Source: Caenimonas sp. SL110 (GTDB lineage Bacteria; Pseudomonadota; Gammaproteobacteria; Burkholderiales; Burkholderiaceae_C). From it: a stretch of DNA of 64,000 nt. Below are positions 18,371 to 31,136 of the stretch, piece by piece; the stretch's first letter is position 1; each line of letters begins with the position of its first letter. The stretch covers positions 1 to 64,000 of the forward strand of contig NZ_JANU01000012.1 of assembly GCF_001044395.1 (NCBI RefSeq), given 5' to 3'. The notes under the pieces were generated by a model. The model was not told where the DNA came from, did no database searches, and saw only the letters and a program-made list of their open reading frames with translations. Made by a program: the position numbers and the translations under genes.

Positions 18371-18918
18371 GCGCACGCGTCATGCACGGAACCGAAGCGC
18401 CATCCACCTGGGTACAACGCTGGTCGCACCTGGTGGCGCCCGGCGCACGCGTGCTGGACGTCGCCTGCGGCGCGGGCCGTCACATGCGATGGTTTGCTTC
18501 GCGCGGCCATCCCGTGACCGGGGTCGATCGCTCGGCCGAAGCAATCGAACACCTGGCTTCCATCGGCGAGGTGCTGCAGGCAGACATCGAAAGCGGGCCG
18601 TGGCCGTTTGCAGGGCGCACGTTCGGAGCCGTCGTCGTCACCAATTACCTGTGGCGTCCGCTGCTTCCCCTGATCGTGCGAAGCGTCGCCCCCGGCGGCG
18701 TCCTGCTCTATGAAACCTTCGCCACCGGCAACGAGACCGTGGGCAAGCCATCGCGTCCCGACTTCCTGCTGAAGCCCGGTGAACTGCTGCGCGCGTGCGC
18801 CGATCTTCGCGTGGTTGCCTACGAAGACGGATTCATGGAGCAGCCATCCCGGTATGTGCAGCGGATCGCAGCGGTGCGGCCGCTGGCAGCGCAACCACCG
18901 GCGCGTTACGTCCTCTAG
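18367..18918 (+). CDS. class I SAM-dependent methyltransferase
   Basis: A 183-residue Rossmann-fold methyltransferase. Motif I is [15 protein letters not shown], followed by the acidic end of beta2 ([12 protein letters not shown]) and motif II ([14 protein letters not shown]). It lacks the usual extra C-terminal elements, so it is a minimal enzyme. I chose GTG at 18367, which overlaps the SDR stop as GTGA; an ATG at 18382 is an alternative. Substrate unknown. Confidence 0.82.
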   Translation: MSARVMHGTEAPSTWVQRWSHLVAPGARVLDVACGAGRHMRWFASRGHPVTGVDRSAEAIEHLASIGEVLQADIESGPWPFAGRTFGAVVVTNYLWRPLLPLIVRSVAPGGVLLYETFATGNETVGKPSRPDFLLKPGELLRACADLRVVAYEDGFMEQPSRYVQRIAAVRPLAAQPPARYVL

Positions 18919-18919
18919 C

Positions 18920-18925
18920 TACAAT
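18920..18925 (+). promoter_or_regulatory. candidate -10 element for dapA
   Basis: TACAAT at the end of the methyltransferase gene, about 32 bases before the dapA start. There is no clear -35. Confidence 0.35.
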
Positions 18926-18956
18926 CGCCCTTTCCAGCCAGATTCCACCCCCGACA

Positions 18957-19844
18957 ATGACACCGATTACAGGCAGCATCGTGGCCCTCGTGACCCCGAT
19001 GCACGAAGACGGCAGCGTGGACTATCCCACCCTGCGCAAGCTGATCGACTGGCACATCGCCGAGGGAACAGATTGCATCGGTGTCGTCGGCACCACCGGC
19101 GAATCGCCCACGGTCAGCGTGCAAGAGCACCAGGAGATCATCCGGGTCTCGGTCGAACAGGCCAACAAGCGCGTGCCTGTCATGGCTGGGTGCGGCGCCA
19201 ACTCCACTTCCGAAGCCATTGAGCTCGCCCGTTACGCCAGGGCCGTGGGGGCAGATTGCCAGCTGCAGGTCGTCCCGTACTACAACAAGCCGACGCAAGA
19301 AGGCCAGTACCTGCACTTCAAGGCCATTGCTGAAGCGGTGGGCGACCTGCCCATCATTCTTTACAACGTGCCCGGCCGCACCGTCGCCGATATGGCGCAT
19401 GACACGGTGCTGCGCCTGTCCGAGGTGCCAGGCATCGTCGGCATCAAGGAAGCCACCGGCAACATCGAGCGTGCGCAATGGCTGATCCGCGATGTGCACA
19501 AGGGCTTTTCAATTTACTCCGGCGACGACCCGACGGCTGTGGCGCTGATGCTGTGTGGCGGCCAGGGCAACGTGAGCGTGACGGCCAACGTGGCCCCTCG
19601 CCTCATGCATGAGCTGTGCGTTGCCGCGGTCAAGGGCGATGCCCGCTCGGCGATGGAAATCCAGCGCAAGCTGATGCCGGTGCACCGCCATCTGTTCGTG
19701 GAAGCCAATCCGATTCCGGTGAAATGGGCGATGGCGCGCATGGGCCTTTGCGGTCCGGCGATGCGTTTGCCAATGACTCCGCTGGCGGCGGGTTTTGAGG
19801 CAGGCGTCGAAGCGGCGCTGCGCTCGGCCGGCCTGGTTTCCTGA
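18957..19844 (+). CDS. dapA: 4-hydroxy-tetrahydrodipicolinate synthase
   Basis: A 295-residue DapA, condensing pyruvate with aspartate semialdehyde in the lysine/diaminopimelate pathway. The Schiff-base Lys164 lies in [11 protein letters not shown]; Tyr136 is in ILYNVPGRT and Thr46/Thr47 in GVVGTTGES, the standard catalytic triad. The full (beta/alpha)8 barrel length is present. The ATG at 18957 is the natural start; upstream frame belongs to the previous gene. bamC follows after 40 bases, the common order in proteobacteria. Confidence 0.96.
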   Translation: MTPITGSIVALVTPMHEDGSVDYPTLRKLIDWHIAEGTDCIGVVGTTGESPTVSVQEHQEIIRVSVEQANKRVPVMAGCGANSTSEAIELARYARAVGADCQLQVVPYYNKPTQEGQYLHFKAIAEAVGDLPIILYNVPGRTVADMAHDTVLRLSEVPGIVGIKEATGNIERAQWLIRDVHKGFSIYSGDDPTAVALMLCGGQGNVSVTANVAPRLMHELCVAAVKGDARSAMEIQRKLMPVHRHLFVEANPIPVKWAMARMGLCGPAMRLPMTPLAAGFEAGVEAALRSAGLVS

Positions 19845-19884
19845 TTCCTGAATTTTTCGACGTATCCAATCCTGAGGGGATGAA

Positions 19885-20961
19885 GTGAAGCAATCTGCAA
19901 AACTGGGCCTGCTGGCGATGTGCGCCGCGCTCTCGGCCTGTTCGGTCCTTGACGGCGACAAAGTCGACTACAAAAGCGCAGGCCGTGGCGTCGCGCTGGA
20001 AGTGCCGCCCGACCTGAACCAGCTCTCGCGCGATTCGCGCTACCAGGTGCCCGGCGGCGCTGTGACTGCCAGCGCATTCGCCGTTGGCCAGGCTGCGCCC
20101 GGCGCACCCACAGCCACCAACACGCTGGGCGATGTCCGTATCGAGCGTTCGGGTTCGCAGCGCTGGCTGGTGGTCAACCGCCCCGCCGACCAGCTGTGGG
20201 GCCCTGTGCGCGAGTTCTGGCTCGAAAACGGATTCCTGCTGACGCTCGACCAGTCGAGCCTGGGCATCATGGAAACCGACTGGGCTGAAAACCGCGCCAA
20301 GATTCCGACCGACTTCATTCGCAACACGCTGGGCAAGCTGATCGATTCGGCGTACTCGACGTCTGAGCGCGACCGCTTCCGCACGCGCCTGGAGCGTTCG
20401 GCCAATGGCGGCACCGAAATCTACGTGAGCCATCGGGGCATGGTCGAGGTCTACAACAACAAGGAAAAAGACCAGACGGTCTGGCAACCGCGTCCGAGCG
20501 ACCCGGAAATCGAAACCGAGTTCCTGCGCCGCCTGATGGTTCGCCTGGGTGTGCCGCAAGAGCAGGCCAAGGCGCTTGCCGCGTCCGGACCCGCGAAGGC
20601 ATCGTCGCGCATCGCAGTCGTGAACAACTCGCCTGTCGTGCAGATCGACGAAGGCTTCGATCGCGCCTGGCGCCGTGTCGGCCTGGCACTGGACCGCACT
20701 GGCTTCACGGTTGAAGACCGTGATCGCACGCAGGGCACCTACTTCGTGCGCTACGTTGAGCCGAGCGCGGACAAGAAAGAAGGCAGCTTCCTGTCCAAGC
20801 TGTTCAGGTCCGACAGCAGCGATCCGCCGCTCAAGTTCCGCATCACGCTGCGCAGCCAGGGCGAATCGACGACGGTGTCCGTGCTCAATTCGCAGGGCGC
20901 ACCAGAAACCTCGGTCAATGCGCAGCGCATCGTGCAAGTCATTGCGGACGACCTGAAGTAA
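19885..20961 (+). CDS. bamC: outer membrane assembly lipoprotein BamC
   Basis: A 358-residue BamC, a lipoprotein subunit of the beta-barrel assembly machine. The N-terminus MKQSAKLGLLAMCAALSAC has lipobox LSAC with Cys19. The early mature region YKSAGRGVALEVPPDL is the conserved unstructured BamD-binding segment. Two helix-grip domains follow (about 90-200 and 250-358). It starts at GTG 19885 after GAGGGGATGAA; the ATG just upstream is out of frame. It lies downstream of dapA as in E. coli. Confidence 0.93.
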   Translation: MKQSAKLGLLAMCAALSACSVLDGDKVDYKSAGRGVALEVPPDLNQLSRDSRYQVPGGAVTASAFAVGQAAPGAPTATNTLGDVRIERSGSQRWLVVNRPADQLWGPVREFWLENGFLLTLDQSSLGIMETDWAENRAKIPTDFIRNTLGKLIDSAYSTSERDRFRTRLERSANGGTEIYVSHRGMVEVYNNKEKDQTVWQPRPSDPEIETEFLRRLMVRLGVPQEQAKALAASGPAKASSRIAVVNNSPVVQIDEGFDRAWRRVGLALDRTGFTVEDRDRTQGTYFVRYVEPSADKKEGSFLSKLFRSDSSDPPLKFRITLRSQGESTTVSVLNSQGAPETSVNAQRIVQVIADDLK

Positions 20962-20976
20962 CTCCGCGGGGCTAAC

Positions 20977-21759
20977 ACGAGCGCGATCCGATTCAAGAGC
21001 CTGGGCAGCGGCAGCAGCGGCAACGCCACTGTCGTCCAGGCGCGCAGCGGAACTTCGATCACGCACCTGCTCGTCGATTGCGGACTGGGTATACGCCAGT
21101 TGGATCTTCGGCTGGCCCAGGCCGGCATGATGGCCGACCAGCTGGATGCCATCTTCATCACGCATGAGCACGCCGACCACATCGGCTGCGCACGGCAAAT
21201 CGCCTTGCGCGAGCGCATTCCGGTATGGATGAGCCACGGCACGTATGTCGCCATCGGTGAGCCCGACTTTGGCGGGTTGCTTCGAATTGCATGCGACTCC
21301 ATCGCGATGGATCTCGGTGCAATGGAAGTCATGCCGTTCACCGTACCCCACGACGCGCGCGAGCCACTGCAGCTCACCTGCAACGATGGGGATTCGCGGT
21401 TGGGCTTGCTGACGGACCTGGGTCACGCAAGCACGCATGTCCTGGCACAGCTTGCGGGCTGCCGCACGCTGGTGCTGGAATGCAACCACGACCCGGCCAA
21501 ACTCGCCGAGTCGAGCTACCCGGCTTTTCTCAAGCGCCGCGTGGGAGGCGCTTATGGCCACCTCTCGAACCAGGCGGCCGGGGAAATCGCTGCTGCGATG
21601 ATTCCATCAGGCCTGAAGCAGGTAGTGGCGGCCCATCTGAGCGAACAAAACAACCGGCCGGAGCTCGCTCGACGCGCGCTTGCATCGGCGCTGTCTTGTG
21701 GTGACGATGACATCCATGTCGCCGATGGCCCTAGCGGTTGTGGCTGGCTGACCGCCTAG
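20977..21759 (+). CDS. metallo-beta-lactamase-fold hydrolase with a non-canonical start
   Basis: About 260 residues of the MBL fold. The metal motif is FITHEHADHIGC, with later histidines in VPHDARE and LTDLGHAST, and CNHD in LECNHDP. The conserved N-terminal strand (IRFKSLGSGSSGNATVV) is encoded here. However, the frame after the bamC stop at 20959 has no ATG, GTG or TTG before 21100. The best start is ACG at 20977, which sits where an ATG is expected and follows GCGGGG. A TTG start at 21100 would delete the conserved strand. It is like YycJ/WalJ-type proteins. The gene is otherwise intact. Confidence 0.75.
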   Translation, partial: TSAIRFKSLGSGSSGNATVVQARSGTSITHLLVDCGLGIRQLDLRLAQAGMMADQLDAIFITHEHADHIGCARQIALRERIPVWMSHGTYVAIGEPDFGGLLRIACDSIAMDLGAMEVMPFTVPHDAREPLQLTCNDGDSRLGLLTDLGHASTHVLAQLAGCRTLVLECNHDPAKLAESSYPAFLKRRVGGAYGHLSNQAAGEIAAAMIPSGLKQVVAAHLSEQNNRPELARRALASALSCGDDDIHVADGPSGCGWLTA

Positions 21760-21780
21760 CGGCACACGCCGTGCAGACGC

Positions 21781-21808
21781 AAAAAAGCCGCCCGAGGGCG
21801 GCTTTTTT
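21781..21808. terminator. bidirectional intrinsic terminator
   Basis: AAAAAAGCCGCC, loop CGAG, then GGCGGCTTTTTT: a 6-bp GC stem flanked by A6 and T6, so it can end transcription in both directions. It separates the MBL gene (plus) from the alanine-rich lipoprotein gene (minus). Confidence 0.92.
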
Positions 21809-21824
21809 GCGATCGCTTGCCGAA

Positions 21825-22079
21825 TTACTTCGATGCAGCGGCAGCAGCGCCAGAGGCAGCAGCAGCGGAGCTCGAAGCAGCAGCAGCGGAGCTGGATGCA
21901 GCAGCAGCAGCGCTGGAAGCAGCTGCAGCAGCAGCGTCAGCAGCAGGTGCGGGAGCCGGTGCAGGTGCCGGAGCAGGCACAACCACGGGAGCAGGAGCCG
22001 GTGCCGGAGCTTCGGTCTTGCTGCAAGCGCCGAGGGCTGCAGCGGCAATCAGGGTCGCCAGTACAAGCGATTTCTTCAT
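21825..22079 (-). CDS. alanine/proline-rich small lipoprotein
   Basis: An 84-residue predicted lipoprotein. The signal MKKSLVLATLIAAAALGAC ends in lipobox LGAC (Cys19). After KTEAPAPAPAP the mature part is low complexity: alternating Ala-Pro, then blocks of AAAAASSS repeated four times to the end. Such Ala/Ser coiled tracts are found in small envelope lipoproteins. The ATG is preceded by AAGGAACC. It ends at the shared terminator. Function unknown. Confidence 0.8.
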   Translation of the reverse strand: MKKSLVLATLIAAAALGACSKTEAPAPAPAPVVVPAPAPAPAPAPAADAAAAAASSAAAAASSSAAAASSSAAAASGAAAAASK

Positions 22080-22116
22080 TTCAAGGTTCCTTCTGTGGGA
22101 GATAAAACGTGGGATA

Positions 22117-22134
22117 ACAATTTCCGGAAATTGT
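22117..22134. promoter_or_regulatory. 18-bp perfect palindrome upstream of the alanine-rich lipoprotein
   Basis: ACAATTTCCGGAAATTGT is a perfect inverted repeat, 38 bases before the lipoprotein ATG. It could be an operator or form a 5'-UTR hairpin; no regulator is identified. Confidence 0.5.
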
Positions 22135-22281
22135 CAGCGCGGCAATCCTGTCCGCATGACAGAACAGCAAGCACTCGAGCTCTTACTGCTCAGCCCGCAA
22201 TTATATGTCGTTTCCGTCAATGGGGTCGACCCGTAGCCAATAGCTACAACTGAATGCAATATGGCTACAGATGGGCACGGG

Positions 22282-22800
22282 CTACAGACCCAGAGTCACC
22301 GCAGGAAACGAAGGCGAACTCTTCTGAAGCCAGGTGTTGAGGTTCTCGCGCAGCAGTACGCGCCTGTCGGGCTCCCCCCCGCAAACACCGTTGCAGTGTT
22401 CGGGGTCCAGCCTGCGCAAGACCCACCCCGGGCTCCAGATGGCGCTGGGCAATTCGAGTGGGTCAGCCGATGAGCATGCACGCGCATCGATGATGTGCGA
22501 CCACGTCCTTCGCCATGTCACAAACCTCGCATGGTTTCGCTGCACCACGTCGTACTTGCGTGCCAGCAGCGTCATGTGACGGCCGCTCGCAGACCACGCC
22601 TGCAGGGACTCGGCAACGGCGCGCTCGCCCAGCGGCCAGTCCGCAAAATCCGCGTCGCACAGGATGATCTGGCGCCAGCCTTCGTGCGCAGCGCAGGCCA
22701 GCGCATCGCGGATGAGTTGACGAAACTCTTCGCGGCCGGTGAAGCGGCGCGACGGCAGTTGCGGGGCGCTCTTGCTCGGGTCCTGTTCGGGTTCAGTCAT
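22282..22800 (-). CDS. conserved-type unknown protein next to the L16 oxygenase
   Basis: A 172-residue protein with no family I recognise. A charged N-terminus is followed by a compact region with REEFRQLIRDALACAA and WRQIILCDADFADWPLGE, then WSASGRHMTLLARKYD, which suggests an alpha/beta domain, and a Trp/Arg-rich C-terminal half. There is no signal peptide or membrane helix. The ATG at 22800 has AAGGAAA nine bases upstream. It lies 37 bases downstream of the cupin oxygenase gene on the same strand, probably one operon. Confidence 0.65.
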   Translation of the reverse strand: MTEPEQDPSKSAPQLPSRRFTGREEFRQLIRDALACAAHEGWRQIILCDADFADWPLGERAVAESLQAWSASGRHMTLLARKYDVVQRNHARFVTWRRTWSHIIDARACSSADPLELPSAIWSPGWVLRRLDPEHCNGVCGGEPDRRVLLRENLNTWLQKSSPSFPAVTLGL

Positions 22801-22837
22801 GGTGATTTTTCCTTTCAGTCCCTGTCGGGCACAGGGA

Positions 22838-23962
22838 TCACGAAACTTGCGCGTGCGCCCATCCTGCCTCGCACCACGATTGGATCAACGCCTGCGCGTC
22901 ATCGCTGGCCCTGGCCAGCTGCGGCCCCGACAGCGACCTGCGGTCTGCGAGCATTCGCATCAAGGTCGCGTCGCGCCCCGATGCCAGATAGCTGTCGCCG
23001 TTGATGAAGACGTGTTTGTCGTCGTACATCATTCGCGTGCCCTGGTCGAGGGTCACACGCTGCAGGGGCCAATCAAACTCGCGCGCCTCGAACCACACAT
23101 TGGCCTTGGGCTCGGTCAGGTACTCGCCCAGCGCGCATTCCAGCGCCAGCGGCTCCTTGAGCGCTTCGCGCACGGCATTCAGTGCGAATTCCTGCAGGTG
23201 CCCGGGGATGGAGCCGGGTGTTTCGGTCGCGTCCTGACGGGGGTCGCTGTAGATCGCTTCGCGGATGTTGTCGGCGGCATCTTCCGCCACGCGCTGGAGC
23301 AGCTCACGTGCGAGCTCACCGCGAGCCGGCGCCCGAAAACCGATCGAATAGGTCTGGCACTCGTTCATGGCTTCGCCGTCGTGCGCATAGCCCGGCGGCA
23401 AGTACAACATGTCGCCTGCCTCCAGCAGGTACTCGGCTTCCGGCTCGAACCGCGCAAGAATCTTCAGTGGCACGTCATCGCGCAGGCTGAGGTCTTTCTG
23501 CCTGCCGATGCGCCAGCGGCGCTGTCCCTGTGCCTGCAACAAAAACACGTCATAACTGTCGAAATGCGGGCCGACGCCGCCGCCCTGGGTGGCATAGCTC
23601 ACCATCAGGTCGTCGAGCCGCGCATGGGGCACGAATGCAAACTGCTGCAGCAATTCGTGGCCGCGCGAGTCATGCAGGTCAACGCCCTGCACCAGCAGCG
23701 TCCACAGCGGCTTGGTCAGCGCGGGCAAGGCGCGGCGCGTGAACGGCCCCTGCCGCATCGTCCAGCGCTCGCCCTCGCGCATGACGAGGCGGGATTCGAC
23801 CTCGTCGCGGGCGGCAAGCGCAAAGAGTTCGCTGCGCTCCAGCAGGGGTTGCAGGTGCGGCATGGCGCCGCGAACCAGCAGCGGCTTTTTCTGCCAGTGC
23901 CGTTTCATGAATTGGGCTGGCGTGAGGCCGCCGAGCAGGGGGAGCGGTATTGTTGTGTCCAT
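22838..23962 (-). CDS. JmjC/cupin oxygenase of the ribosomal L16 arginine hydroxylase type
   Basis: A 374-residue 2-oxoglutarate/Fe(II) oxygenase of the YcfD/RoxA family, which hydroxylates an arginine of ribosomal protein L16. Iron ligands are His and Asp in VGPHFDSYDVFLLQ and a later His in LPPGYAHDG. The N-terminal LTPAQFMKRHWQKKPLL is the family signature. Its start codon lies only 20 bases from the divergent SlyD-like gene. Substrate assignment rests on family knowledge. Confidence 0.85.
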   Translation of the reverse strand: MDTTIPLPLLGGLTPAQFMKRHWQKKPLLVRGAMPHLQPLLERSELFALAARDEVESRLVMREGERWTMRQGPFTRRALPALTKPLWTLLVQGVDLHDSRGHELLQQFAFVPHARLDDLMVSYATQGGGVGPHFDSYDVFLLQAQGQRRWRIGRQKDLSLRDDVPLKILARFEPEAEYLLEAGDMLYLPPGYAHDGEAMNECQTYSIGFRAPARGELARELLQRVAEDAADNIREAIYSDPRQDATETPGSIPGHLQEFALNAVREALKEPLALECALGEYLTEPKANVWFEAREFDWPLQRVTLDQGTRMMYDDKHVFINGDSYLASGRDATLMRMLADRRSLSGPQLARASDDAQALIQSWCEAGWAHAQVS

Positions 23963-23970
23963 GTGAGTGA

Positions 23971-23976
23971 GACAAT
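23971..23976 (+). promoter_or_regulatory. possible -10 placing the slyD-like transcript start at its ATG
   Basis: GACAAT lies 6 bases before the SlyD-like ATG in a 20-base gap between divergent genes. If used, transcription would begin at or next to the start codon, giving a leaderless mRNA. A weak TTGTTG lies 15 bases upstream. Confidence 0.25.
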
Positions 23977-23982
23977 TCTCCT

Positions 23983-24498
23983 ATGGAAATCAAACCGCAA
24001 TGCGTCGTCGCGCTGACATGGACGCTCAAGGACTCTTTGGGCGAAGTACTGGACGAACTGGAAGAACCCGTCGAATTCCTGGTCGGCGGAGGCGACCTGC
24101 TCGCCCGGATCGAGGAAGCCCTGCAGGGCCATGAAAAAGGCGCGGAACTCGACCTTCACCTGGAGCCCGAAGAAGCCTTCGGCGACTTCAACGACCAATT
24201 GATCTTCCTGGAGCCGCGCACGCTGTTCCCGAAAGAAATCGAAGAGGGAATGACGTTCGAGGGACTGCCGCCCGGCACCCATCCCGATGCGCCGAAAGAC
24301 GTTCTGTACACAGTCACCGAAATTTATCCGGAGCATGTCGTGCTCGACGGAAATCACCCGCTCGCAGGCATCTCGATCCGCCTTCACGTGAAGGTCGAAG
24401 ATGTGCGGGAGGCGACAGAAGAAGAAATCGGTGCCGGGTCAGCCGGCACCGGATTTTTCAAGCCGCCGGGCGGAGCCGGCGACTCGACGATCCACTAA
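23983..24498 (+). CDS. SlyD-like FKBP peptidyl-prolyl isomerase
   Basis: A 171-residue FKBP-type isomerase and chaperone of the SlyD/SlpA type. The FKBP halves (WTLKDSLGEVLDELEEPVEF and the later VVLDGNHPLAGISIRLHVKV, a standard end of the domain) flank an inserted flap region (about 65-135). It lacks the histidine-rich metal-binding tail of E. coli SlyD. It starts 20 bases from the divergent oxygenase gene and converges with the glycine-zipper lipoprotein gene. Confidence 0.87.
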   Translation: MEIKPQCVVALTWTLKDSLGEVLDELEEPVEFLVGGGDLLARIEEALQGHEKGAELDLHLEPEEAFGDFNDQLIFLEPRTLFPKEIEEGMTFEGLPPGTHPDAPKDVLYTVTEIYPEHVVLDGNHPLAGISIRLHVKVEDVREATEEEIGAGSAGTGFFKPPGGAGDSTIH

Positions 24499-24511
24499 AG
24501 GACCCAGGGGC

Positions 24512-25003
24512 TCAGCCCATGTAGATCACGCCGTTTTCGATACGGACGCGATCACCCACACGCAGGTCGCTGCTTGCGCTGACGTCGTACTCGCGAGTCA
24601 TGCCCTGGTCGGTCGTCACCGAGACGCGATGAACCGGGCCGGCTGTGTTGTACATGCCGTTCTGGTTGGCTTGCAGGCGGCTACCGATGGCAGCGCCGCC
24701 GACAGCACCCAGGATGGTCGCCACGGCACGGCCGGAGCCGCCGCCGATGGTGCTGCCCAGCACGCCACCCACCACGGCTCCAGCGATGGTGCCTGCGGTC
24801 GTGTTGCCCGCAACGCGCGTGCCCGGGTTGATCATGCTCACGTTGGTGATGCGGCCGTACTCGACATAGCTGGACGGTGCGGACTGGATCGGCGTCACGC
24901 TGGACGTCGGGTAGTAGTTCGGGCCGTACGGGTCGGAGGCGCAGGCAGACAGGCCGGCGACGAGAACGGCGGAAGTAGCAAGAGTGGCGAGACGGAATTT
25001 CAT
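24512..25003 (-). CDS. glycine-zipper 2TM lipoprotein (SlyB-like)
   Basis: A 163-residue outer-membrane lipoprotein. The signal ends in lipobox LSAC with Cys21. A central glycine zipper (GTIAGAVVGGVLGSTIGGG and GAVGGAAIGS) forms two small-residue helices as in the Rick_17kDa/SlyB family. The C-terminal part (REYDVSASSDLRVGDRVRIENG) is a small beta domain. The ATG at 25003 is preceded by AGGAG at 8 bases. Such proteins are linked to envelope stress. Confidence 0.88.
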   Translation of the reverse strand: MKFRLATLATSAVLVAGLSACASDPYGPNYYPTSSVTPIQSAPSSYVEYGRITNVSMINPGTRVAGNTTAGTIAGAVVGGVLGSTIGGGSGRAVATILGAVGGAAIGSRLQANQNGMYNTAGPVHRVSVTTDQGMTREYDVSASSDLRVGDRVRIENGVIYMG

Positions 25004-25136
25004 GAGTGATCTCCTGATGGACATTTGGCGCAGCCGACAGGGCCGCCTTCGAATACCCATTAGAGATACAGGGCGCGCTCAAACACCCCGGCAATTGCCG
25101 CAGGTCCACGTAGGACCTGGCTGATCGCCTGTGTAA

Positions 25137-25579
25137 TCAGCCCTTGCCGGTCGAGCCGTAACCGCCCTCGCCCCGCTGCGTGGCAGGGAACTCATCAACG
25201 ACATTGAACTGGGCCTGCACCACGGGAACCACCACCAGCTGGGCAAGGCGCTCCATCGGTTGCAGCGTGAACTCGGTATCGCTGCGGTTCCATGCGCTGA
25301 CCATCAGCTGGCCCTGGTAGTCGCTGTCGATCAGCCCCACCAGATTGCCCAGCACGATGCCGTGCTTGTGGCCCAGGCCCGAGCGCGGCAGGATCATCGC
25401 GGCGTAGCCTGGATCCTTCAGCCAGATCGCGATGCCCGTCGGCACGAGGCGCCACGCGTTGGGAGCGAGTGTCAGAGGCTCGTCGATGCACGCGCGCAGA
25501 TCGAGTCCCGCGCTACCGGGCGTTGCATAGGCAGGCAACTGGTCCGCCATGCGGGGGTCAAGAATTCGAACGTCGATTT

Positions 25580-25583
<4 letters not shown>
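25137..25583 (-). CDS. dut: dUTP diphosphatase
   Basis: A 148-residue trimeric dUTPase, hydrolysing dUTP to dUMP and pyrophosphate. The five motifs are visible: [43 protein letters not shown] and the C-terminal [12 protein letters not shown] that closes over the active site. It overlaps the upstream coaBC gene by four bases, a common pairing. Confidence 0.96.
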
Positions 25584-28555
<2,972 letters not shown>

Positions 28556-28565
28556 GGATCCACCC

Positions 28566-29423
28566 ATGAAACTGTGCAACTTCGAGATCGGCCTGGACAA
28601 GCCCTTCTTTCTCATCGCAGGTCCCTGCGTGGTCGAGTCCGAGCAATTGCAAATGGACACGGCCGGCGCGCTCAAGGAAATCACGGCGGCGCTCGGTATA
28701 CCGTTCATCTTCAAGAGCAGCTACGACAAGGCCAACCGCTCTTCGGGCACGAGCTTTCGCGGACCCGGCATGGAGCGCGGACTCGAAATCCTCGCGAAGG
28801 TGAAGAAGGACCTGGGCCTGCCCATCCTGACCGACGTGCACTCTGAAAGCGAAATCGCCCAGGTCGCCAAGGTCGTCGACGTGCTGCAGACCCCTGCGTT
28901 CCTGTGCCGCCAGACCGACTTCATCCGCGCGGTTGCGCAATCGGGCCGGCCTGTGAACATCAAGAAGGGCCAGTTCCTCGCCCCCGGCGACATGAAGAAC
29001 GTGATCGACAAGGCGCGCGCTGCGGCGAAGGAAGCAGGCCTGCCCGAAGACAACTTCATGGCCTGCGAACGCGGCGCGAGCTTCGGCTACAACAACCTCG
29101 TGTCGGACATGCGCTCGCTCGCCATCATGCGAGAGACCGGCGCTCCAGTCGTTTTCGACGCGACGCATTCGGTGCAGTTGCCCGGCGGCCAGGGCACGAC
29201 TTCCGGCGGTCAACGTGAGATGGTGCCGGTGCTGGCACGCGCTGCGGTCGCGGTCGGCATCTCGGGGCTCTTCATGGAAACCCACCCCGACCCTGCAAAG
29301 GCGATGAGCGATGGCCCCAATGCCGTGCCGCTCAAGCACATGAAGGCGCTGCTGGAGACGCTGGTGGCGCTGGATGCCGTGACGAAGAAGAATGGATACC
29401 TTGAAGACAACTTTTCGGCATGA
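28566..29423 (+). CDS. kdsA: 3-deoxy-8-phosphooctulonate synthase
   Basis: A 285-residue KDO-8-phosphate synthase, condensing PEP with arabinose-5-phosphate for lipopolysaccharide core synthesis. Signatures: [13 protein letters not shown], the [12 protein letters not shown] loop, TDVHSESE, and [18 protein letters not shown]. The pyrG-kdsA-eno-ftsB order is typical of proteobacteria. A palindromic repeat lies between it and eno. Confidence 0.96.
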   Translation: MKLCNFEIGLDKPFFLIAGPCVVESEQLQMDTAGALKEITAALGIPFIFKSSYDKANRSSGTSFRGPGMERGLEILAKVKKDLGLPILTDVHSESEIAQVAKVVDVLQTPAFLCRQTDFIRAVAQSGRPVNIKKGQFLAPGDMKNVIDKARAAAKEAGLPEDNFMACERGASFGYNNLVSDMRSLAIMRETGAPVVFDATHSVQLPGGQGTTSGGQREMVPVLARAAVAVGISGLFMETHPDPAKAMSDGPNAVPLKHMKALLETLVALDAVTKKNGYLEDNFSA

Positions 29424-29433
29424 AGACCTCTGT

Positions 29434-29475
29434 TCCCTCGCCCCTCTGAGGAGAGGGTTAGGGTGAGGGGCAGCG
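29434..29475. repeat. intergenic palindromic repeat between kdsA and eno
   Basis: CCCTCGCCCCTCTGAGGAGA begins a hairpin element followed by GGGTTAGGGTGAGGGGC. It matches the style of the repeats at 8911 and 32252. Confidence 0.65.
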
Positions 29476-29525
29476 CATTGATCAGTCCCCTTCCCTGTGA
29501 CACAAAACGAATACCAAACTTCTGA

Positions 29526-30821
<1,296 letters not shown>

Positions 30822-30831
30822 CACGCATCTC

Positions 30832-31107
30832 GTGGGCTCCCGGCTCGTTCCACTACTGCTTCTTGCGCTGCTCCTCGTCGTTCATGCGCAGTTGTGGTCC
30901 GGCCGGGGATCGGTGGCAAACGTGACCGAGATGGAGCGCAAGCTAGAAGCCCAGAAGGCCGCCAACGCCCGGGCCCAGCAGGTCAACGATCGGCTTGCTT
31001 CCGAAGTGCGCGACCTCAAGGAAGGCCTGGAGACCGTGGAAGAAAAAGCGCGAAGCGAACTCGGCATGGTCAAGCCCAACGAGATCTTCGTCAACGTGCA
31101 GAAGTGA
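30832..31107 (+). CDS. ftsB: cell division protein FtsB
   Basis: A 91-residue septum protein. GTG start at 30832, then a transmembrane helix (about 5-22), and a coiled coil (MERKLEAQKAANARAQQVN to DLKEGLETVEEKARSELG) ending with the conserved VKPNEIFVNV. FtsB joins FtsL and FtsQ in the divisome. The position after eno is the classical one. Confidence 0.93.
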   Translation: MGSRLVPLLLLALLLVVHAQLWSGRGSVANVTEMERKLEAQKAANARAQQVNDRLASEVRDLKEGLETVEEKARSELGMVKPNEIFVNVQK

Positions 31108-31136
31108 CTCACCCCAGAAGCGCCTGAAGGTCGTTC

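Noticed and set aside
19630-21561. Long minus-strand frame opposite dapA, bamC and the MBL gene (643 codons)
   Set aside because: Spans three real genes and their spacers. It is a shadow of codon bias.
22156-22236. 26-residue plus-strand frame (MTEQQALELLLLSPQLYVVS...)
   Set aside because: Has a clear ATG and hydrophobic content, but no ribosome binding site or conserved context; could be real, but not supported enough.
21817-22236. Plus-strand Ala-rich frames across the low-complexity lipoprotein
   Set aside because: They arise from reading the GCN/AGC repeats in other frames. The minus-strand product has a proper lipoprotein signal.
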